A stretch of 64,000 nt of DNA from the NCBI GenBank assembly GCA_004557125.1, contig SFET01000018.1, positions 82,533 to 146,532 on the forward strand, given 5' to 3'. The notes beneath the pieces were generated by a model, which was given only the letters and a program-made list of their open reading frames with translations, had not been told where the DNA came from and made no database searches. Of the stretch, positions 59,625-64,000 are shown piece after piece. Position 1 is the first letter of the stretch. Every line of letters starts with the position of its first letter. A program made the translations under genes and the position numbers. This DNA is from Clostridiales bacterium. GTDB lineage: Bacteria; Bacillota; Clostridia; Christensenellales; Aristaeellaceae.

Positions 59625-60851
59625 TTACAGAAGACCGTTCTTCGCCTTCATCTTTGCATGCACCTGCGTCGGCAGGCCGAACAGGGTGATGAAGCCGTCC
59701 GCCCAGGTCTGATCGTACACTTCCTCCGCATCGAAGGTGGCGATCTCCGGATCATACAGGCTGTAGGGGCTGGTCATGCCCGCGCCGATGATGTTGCCCT
59801 TGTAGAGCTTGAGCTTCACGGTGCCGGTGACGGTCTCCTGAGTCTTGGTGCAGAAGGCGCTCATGGCCTCGCGCAGCGGGGAGTACCACTGGCCGTTGTA
59901 CACCAGATCCGCAAACTCCAGCGCCATGCGCTGCTTGTAGTGCTGGGTGTACTTGTCCAGGCACAGCTGCTCCAGCATCTCGTGGGCGTGGTAGAGGATG
60001 GTTCCGCCGGGGGTCTCGTACACGCCGCGGCACTTCATGCCCACCAGGCGGTTCTCCACGATGTCGATGATGCCCACGCCGTGCTTGCCGCCCAGCTCGT
60101 TGAGCTTCCAGACCAGGGAAACTGCGTCCATCTTCTCGCCGTTGACAGCCACCGGAACGCCCTTCTCAAAGGTGATGGAGACGTACTCGGCCTGCTCGGG
60201 GGCCTCCTCGGGGGTCACGCCCATCTCCATGTTGCCGGCGTACTTCGGCTCGTTGGCGGGATCCTCCAGCTCCAGGCCCTCGTGGGACAGGTGCCACATG
60301 TTCTTGTCCTTGGAGTAGTTGGTCTCGCGGCTGATCTTCAGCGGGATGTTGTGCGCCTCGGCGTAGTCGATCTCCTCCTCGCGGCCCTTGATGTCCCAGA
60401 TTCTCCAGGGAGCGATGATGGGCATGTCGGGAGCGAAGGCCTTCACCGCCAGCTCAAAGCGAACCTGATCGTTGCCCTTGCCGGTGCAGCCGTGGGCGAT
60501 GGCGTCCGCGCCCTCCGCCTTGGCGATCTCCACCAGGCGCTTGGCGATGATCGGGCGTGCCATGGAGGTGCCCAGCAGGTAGGTGTTTTCATACTTCGCG
60601 CCCATCTGCACGCAGGGGATGATCACGTCCTCGACGAATTCCTTGTTCAGATCCTCCACGTAGAGCTTGGAGGCGCCGGTCTTGAGCGCCTTCTCCTCCA
60701 GACCGTCCAGCTCGCCCACCTGGCCCACGTTGCCGGAGACCGCGATGACCTCGCAGCCCTCGTAGTTCTCCTTCAGCCAGGGGATGATGATGGAGGTGTC
60801 CAGTCCGCCGGAATATGCCAACACAATTTTCTTGTAATTCTTCTTTTCCAT
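59625..60851 (-). CDS. argG: Argininosuccinate synthase
   Basis: 408 residues. The ATP-binding P-loop is AYSGGLDTS at about residues 10-18; ENTYLLGTSMARP, GCTGKGNDQVRFE and YNGQWYSPLREAM follow in family order. It joins citrulline and aspartate with ATP. ATG 60851 is preceded by GGAG and AAGGA. It is upstream of argH, with a promoter and AT-rich ARG-box-like sites. Confidence 0.97.
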   Translation of the reverse strand: MEKKNYKKIVLAYSGGLDTSIIIPWLKENYEGCEVIAVSGNVGQVGELDGLEEKALKTGASKLYVEDLNKEFVEDVIIPCVQMGAKYENTYLLGTSMARPIIAKRLVEIAKAEGADAIAHGCTGKGNDQVRFELAVKAFAPDMPIIAPWRIWDIKGREEEIDYAEAHNIPLKISRETNYSKDKNMWHLSHEGLELEDPANEPKYAGNMEMGVTPEEAPEQAEYVSITFEKGVPVAVNGEKMDAVSLVWKLNELGGKHGVGIIDIVENRLVGMKCRGVYETPGGTILYHAHEMLEQLCLDKYTQHYKQRMALEFADLVYNGQWYSPLREAMSAFCTKTQETVTGTVKLKLYKGNIIGAGMTSPYSLYDPEIATFDAEEVYDQTWADGFITLFGLPTQVHAKMKAKNGLL

Positions 60852-60907
60852 GGTCCTTAACTCCTGTTTCAACGCCGCAGCGCGGTCGTTTTTGTTTTCT
60901 GAGGTAT

Positions 60908-60935
60908 ATTATACACGCTTTTTCCGGAAAATCAA
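60908..60935 (-). promoter_or_regulatory. Promoter of argG
   Basis: On the minus strand TTGATT (60935-60930), 16 bp, TATAAT (60913-60908). Confidence 0.8.
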
Positions 60936-60942
60936 GGGAAAA

Positions 60943-61012
60943 TATGCATATTTATGTGTAATAATGGTTAAATAGCTGCATATCGCATGAATATGCTGAA
61001 TTTATATGCAAT
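60943..61012. promoter_or_regulatory. Cluster of ARG-box-like sites upstream of argG
   Basis: TATGCATATTTATGTGTA (60943-60960) and GCTGAATTTATATGCAAT (60995-61012) each approximate the ArgR consensus TGAAT-WWWW-ATTCA. A weaker copy, CTGCATATCGCATGAA, lies between them. The AT-rich block contrasts with the surrounding GC-rich DNA. Operator function is inferred from location before argG. Confidence 0.55.
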
Positions 61013-61031
61013 ATGTATGCGGTACTGCGCT

Positions 61032-61487
61032 TCAATCGCCGCTCCGGTGCCTGCGGAAGAAGTCCTCCAGCAGGGCGCGGCACTCCCCTTCCAGCACGCC
61101 GCCGTCGCTTCTGCAGAAGTGATTGAAGGCGGGGTCCTCGGGGATGCGGTACACGCTGCCGGCGCAGCCGTAGGCGGGGTCGGGTGCGCCGTAGATCAGG
61201 CGGGAGATTCGCGCCTGGGAGATGGCCCCGGCGCACATGGGACAGGGCTCCAGGGTGACGTAGAGCGCGCATCCCTCCAGCTTCCAGCAGCCCAGCGCCT
61301 GCGCGGCGCGGCGGATGGCCACGATCTCGGCGTGGGCGGTGGGATCGCCGGTCTGCTCCCGCAGGTTGTGGCCCCGGGCAATGATCTGATCGTCGCGCAC
61401 GATCACGCAGCCCACGGGAATCTCCCCCTCCCGTGCGGCGGTCTCCGCCTCGGAAAGCGCCGCGCGCATCCAGTCCGCATCGCCCAT
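61032..61487 (-). CDS. tadA: tRNA-specific adenosine deaminase
   Basis: 151 residues. A cytidine-deaminase fold with the zinc and catalytic motif HAEI and PCPMCAGAI. It converts wobble A34 of tRNA-Arg(ACG) to inosine and is essential in most bacteria. ATG 61487 follows GGAGG by 8 bp; a GTG at 61496 is too close to that site. Confidence 0.95.
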   Translation of the reverse strand: MGDADWMRAALSEAETAAREGEIPVGCVIVRDDQIIARGHNLREQTGDPTAHAEIVAIRRAAQALGCWKLEGCALYVTLEPCPMCAGAISQARISRLIYGAPDPAYGCAGSVYRIPEDPAFNHFCRSDGGVLEGECRALLEDFFRRHRSGD

Positions 61488-61576
61488 GCAGTTCACCTCC
61501 GATTCACAATTCCGTATTATTATACAGGAAGAATGCCGGGCGCGTCAACCGCTGCTCCGCGCGGCGCTCCGACCGG

Positions 61577-61960
61577 TCAGTAGAAGTTCGTCAGGCGCAC
61601 GCTCTCCACATCGGCGATGTGCTCCAGGCTCTCGCCGAAGCGGTAGATCGCCTGATAGAAGTCGTCGGTGATGCCGAACTCGATGGAGGCCTGGGCGTCG
61701 ATGATGGCGGCCTTGATCTCGTGCAGGTCGTCGTGCTCGCACAGCACCTCCAGCCAGCCCTGCTCCTCGTCCAGGAAGCCGGCCAGCTCCACCAGGACGG
61801 TCTCGGCCCGCTGCGCGTCGTCCACATCGATGGCCTCGATGGCCTCGGTGCGCAGGTGCCGCGCGTGCTTCACGACGCGCGTCACGCGGATGTGCGACAT
61901 CGTGCACAGCGCCAGGGAGATCAGCAGCGTGGTCAGCGTGATCAGAATCGTCCGTCGCAT
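61577..61960 (-). CDS. DUF4363 family protein
   Basis: 127 residues. An N-terminal TM helix (about 4-22) leads to a helical extracytoplasmic domain (EAIDVDDAQRAETVLVELAGFLDEEQGWLEVLCEHDDLHEI) matching DUF4363. It begins 1 bp after the DUF421 stop, so the two are coupled. This pairing with YetF-type DUF421 proteins recurs in spore-forming Bacillota. Function unknown. Confidence 0.85.
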   Translation of the reverse strand: MRRTILITLTTLLISLALCTMSHIRVTRVVKHARHLRTEAIEAIDVDDAQRAETVLVELAGFLDEEQGWLEVLCEHDDLHEIKAAIIDAQASIEFGITDDFYQAIYRFGESLEHIADVESVRLTNFY

Positions 61961-61961
61961 C

Positions 61962-62678
61962 TCACCACGTCACCTCCCCCTCTGACAGCGCACGGAAGCG
62001 GATCAGCGTGTCATCCCGCATCTGCAGGGTGAGAAAGCCCCGCGTATCCAGGCTCGCCAGATACACCGACTCCGCGCTCAGCGCCCGCCCGGACAGCAGG
62101 CCGGTAAGCCACGCCTCGTCCTTGCCTGTGGTGCGCAGGTTCTTCTCCTGCAAGCGGCCGTCCATGATGAGGATCATCGGCAGGCCCTCGTAGCCGGGGG
62201 ACAGCTGCATCTCCCGGGTGGTGGGCGGCCGGCTTCCGGCGTCGGCAAAGGCCGAGATGGTGCCGTTGGCCTCCACCACCGCCGTGCCCACCTCCGTGGG
62301 ATCCAGAAAGCCCGCGCCCCGCAGGCCCTCCAGCAGATCGGACAGGCTCAGGCACAGCCGGTTCAGCTCCCTGCGGTCGATCACGCCCCGGGAGATCACC
62401 AGCGTGGGCTTGCCGGACACCACCGCGCGGATCTTGTCCGACTTCATGCAGGCGAGGGTCAGCACGCCGTGCACCACGATCACCGCCAGCACCGGCAGCA
62501 CGCCGTAGAGCAGCGGCGTGGACACGCTGCCGATGGGCCCGGAGATGATGTCGGCCAGCAGGATCGTCAGCGCAAACTCGAAGGGCTGGAACTCGCCCAG
62601 CTGGCGCTTGCCCAGCAGGCGCATGGTGAGGATCAGCACGACGTACAGAAATATCGCGCGAAAGAACAGCGTAAACAT
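61962..62678 (-). CDS. DUF421 (YetF/YdfS-type) membrane protein
   Basis: 238 residues. Three N-terminal TM helices, with the signature RLLGKRQLGEFQPFEFALTILLADIISGPI, precede a two-part soluble domain (VSGKPTLVISRGVIDRRELNRLCLSLSDLLEGLR and a C-terminal repeat). ATG 62678 follows GGAGG by 7 bp. It forms an operon with the DUF4363 gene. Family function is not settled; spore-membrane roles have been suggested for paralogues. Confidence 0.92.
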   Translation of the reverse strand: MFTLFFRAIFLYVVLILTMRLLGKRQLGEFQPFEFALTILLADIISGPIGSVSTPLLYGVLPVLAVIVVHGVLTLACMKSDKIRAVVSGKPTLVISRGVIDRRELNRLCLSLSDLLEGLRGAGFLDPTEVGTAVVEANGTISAFADAGSRPPTTREMQLSPGYEGLPMILIMDGRLQEKNLRTTGKDEAWLTGLLSGRALSAESVYLASLDTRGFLTLQMRDDTLIRFRALSEGEVTW

Positions 62679-62779
62679 GCGCAAACCTCCCTTGCCGCGA
62701 AGCCGTAGTTTCCACCAGATATCCTGCCCCGGCAGCGCGCAACCATTCCGCTAAATTTTCCACAGGCCGCCAAGCCGCC

Positions 62780-62809
62780 TTGCGCACGGAATTGCATGCA
62801 TGCTATATT
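62780..62809 (+). promoter_or_regulatory. Candidate promoter of the YitT-family gene
   Basis: TTGCGC (62780-62785), 18 bp, TATATT (62804-62809). Confidence 0.55.
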
Positions 62810-62852
62810 CGAATTGTGCGCCGCATCCCGAGCGCGCAGAGAGGAGATGAAG

Positions 62853-63761
62853 ATGAAACATACGATGCAAAACCCTCCAAAACAGGTTCCCGCACAGAGG
62901 ATCAAAAAGCGGAACCTGATCCTGATCACCCTGGCGGGCCTGATCAACGCCTTCGGCGTGACCATCTTTCTGGCCCCGGTGAAGCTCTACGACAGCGGCA
63001 TCTCGGGCACGGCCATGCTGCTCTCCCAGGTCACGCCGGACAATCTTTCGCTGTCGCTGTTCCTGCTGCTGCTGAACGTCCCGCTGTTTCTGTACGGGCT
63101 GAAGCGTCAGGGCCGCGTATTCACCATCTATTCGATCTATGCGGTGCTGGTGTACTCCGTGGGTGCCTGGCTGATCACCGACGTGCTGCCCATCGACGTT
63201 TCCCTGGCCTCGCCGCTGGCAGGCACCGACCTGCTGCTCTGCGCGCTGTTCGGCGGGCTGATCTCCGGCGTGGGCAGCGGCCTGGTGATTCGCGGCGGCG
63301 GCGCCATCGATGGCATCGACGTCCTCGCCGTGATCTTCGCCAAGCGCATCGGCCTGTCCGTGGGCAGCTTCGTGATGCTCTACAACGTGCTTTTGTACGC
63401 AGTGTGCGGCTTCGTGATCCACAGCTGGATCCTGCCGCTGTACTCCATCGTGACCTACGCCGCGGCGCTGAAGGCGGTGGACTTCATGGTGGAGGGCTTC
63501 GACCGCTCCAAGGCGGCGATGATCGTCACCGTGCGGCCCCGGGAGATCTGCGCCGCGCTGACGGAGACCTTCTCCACCGGCATCACCCGCATCGACGCCC
63601 GCGGCGGCTACTCCGGACACTGCTGCGACGTGCTCTACTTCGTCGTGAACCGCTTCCAGATCTCCCGGCTGCGGGACATCGTGCACGAATTGGACCCCTC
63701 CGCCTACATCACCATCAGCGAGGTGGCCGACATCTTTCGCGGCGACGGCATCCCCTCCTGA
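62853..63761 (+). CDS. YitT family membrane protein (DUF161 + DUF2179)
   Basis: 302 residues. Five or six TM helices form the YitT_membrane domain (GLINAFGVTIFLAPVKLYDSGISGTAMLLS, GSGLVIRGGGAIDGIDVLAVI). A C-terminal DUF2179 domain follows (TETFSTGITRIDARGGYSG, DPSAYITISEVADIFRGDG). The family is widespread in Bacillota, with no settled function. I chose ATG 62853 because GAGGAG lies 6 bp upstream; ATG 62847 overlaps that site. Confidence 0.93.
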   Translation: MKHTMQNPPKQVPAQRIKKRNLILITLAGLINAFGVTIFLAPVKLYDSGISGTAMLLSQVTPDNLSLSLFLLLLNVPLFLYGLKRQGRVFTIYSIYAVLVYSVGAWLITDVLPIDVSLASPLAGTDLLLCALFGGLISGVGSGLVIRGGGAIDGIDVLAVIFAKRIGLSVGSFVMLYNVLLYAVCGFVIHSWILPLYSIVTYAAALKAVDFMVEGFDRSKAAMIVTVRPREICAALTETFSTGITRIDARGGYSGHCCDVLYFVVNRFQISRLRDIVHELDPSAYITISEVADIFRGDGIPS

Positions 63762-63788
63762 GAAAAATAAAAAATCTTCCAATACCTA

Positions 63789-63818
63789 TTGACATATCGC
63801 CGGTACCTGTGGTATAAT
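63789..63818 (+). promoter_or_regulatory. Promoter of the tRNA-Met pair
   Basis: TTGACA (63789-63794), 18 bp, TATAAT (63813-63818), about 26 bp upstream of the first tRNA. Confidence 0.88.
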
Positions 63819-63843
63819 AAATCCTGCGTTGAGAAACGTGTTT

Positions 63844-63920
<77 letters not shown>

Positions 63921-63923
63921 TTT

Positions 63924-64000
63924 GCCGGCGTATCTCAGTTGGCTAGAGAATCCGGTTCATACCCGGAGTGTCATTGGTTCGAATCCGATCGCCGGTACCA
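63924..64000 (+). tRNA. Elongator tRNA-Met (CAT)
   Basis: 77 nt, CCA encoded at the window edge. The loop TTCATAC carries anticodon CAT. The D stem is TCTC/GAGA and the acceptor stem GCCGGCG/CGCCGGT has a G1-U72 pair. The loop context points to elongator tRNA-Met; tRNA-Ile2 (lysidine type) is less likely because its loop is usually CTCATAA. Confidence 0.88.

Overview
The window is 64 kb of GC-rich chromosome from a Gram-positive-type Clostridia (Bacillota) bacterium. The signs are strong AGGAGG-like ribosome binding sites, sigma-A promoters with near-consensus boxes, a tRNA-Met T-box, an FMN (RFN) riboswitch, LytTR/AgrC-type signalling, DUF421/DUF4363 and YitT proteins, LicD enzymes and a BclA-like surface protein. 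A gut or rumen relative of Christensenellales/Oscillospirales is plausible, but species cannot be read from the sequence. No phage, IS element, CRISPR array or rRNA was seen. The genes are mostly housekeeping, in short operons.

Layout. 1-3377 (minus): MarR regulator and an RND efflux pump (cut by the window edge) with a very long coiled-coil insertion. 3578-14210: a sulfur amino-acid region. A minus-strand operon (binding protein, permease, ATPase, M20 deacylase, D-cysteine desulfhydrase) diverges from a plus-strand operon (20-codon leader peptide, metNIQ, a PLP lyase, a CoaC-like flavoprotein), followed by a frameshifted LysR gene. The divergent spacer carries two copies of a 17-bp palindrome. 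14304-20045: galE, then T-box-controlled metG-gpsA-tatD-scpB. 20213-26930: cell-wall proteins (PT-repeat membrane protein with peptidoglycan-binding domain; 12-Big2-domain amidase) and an SGNH esterase. 27044-33929: glycerate kinase, DUF1015, small membrane protein, rRNA methyltransferase, pseudouridine synthase, aldo-keto reductase, class II aldolase. 34146-41077: SH3 protein, AgrC/AgrA-like pair, AraC regulator divergent from L-fucose isomerase, and a protein with 50 cysteines fused to a BclA-type domain. 41291-42514: rpsF-ssb-rpsR. 42782-48155: orphan solute-binding protein, SRAP, acyl-ACP thioesterase, YczE-like protein, unknown TIM barrel. 48474-52470: glycan operon (GT4, radical SAM/SPASM, two LicD). 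52644-57619: riboflavin ECF S component under an FMN riboswitch, TRIC channel, SH3 protein, two G3E GTPases (one with a His/Cys metal tract and a frameshift), VanZ. 57722-58167: palindrome-rich non-coding repeats. 58168-64000: argG-argH, tadA, DUF4363-DUF421, YitT, and two tRNA-Met genes, the first an initiator.

How the parts fit. The sulfur region would import cystine-like compounds, deacylate them, release sulfide from D-cysteine or a related compound, import methionine and cleave sulfur amino acids. Methionine supply is also sensed at metG by the T-box. The strongest candidates for something undescribed are the Cys-rich/BclA fusion protein, the covarying palindromic repeats, the twin operators plus Cys/Met leader peptide at the sulfur locus, the RND pump with a built-in coiled coil, and the radical SAM/LicD glycan operon.
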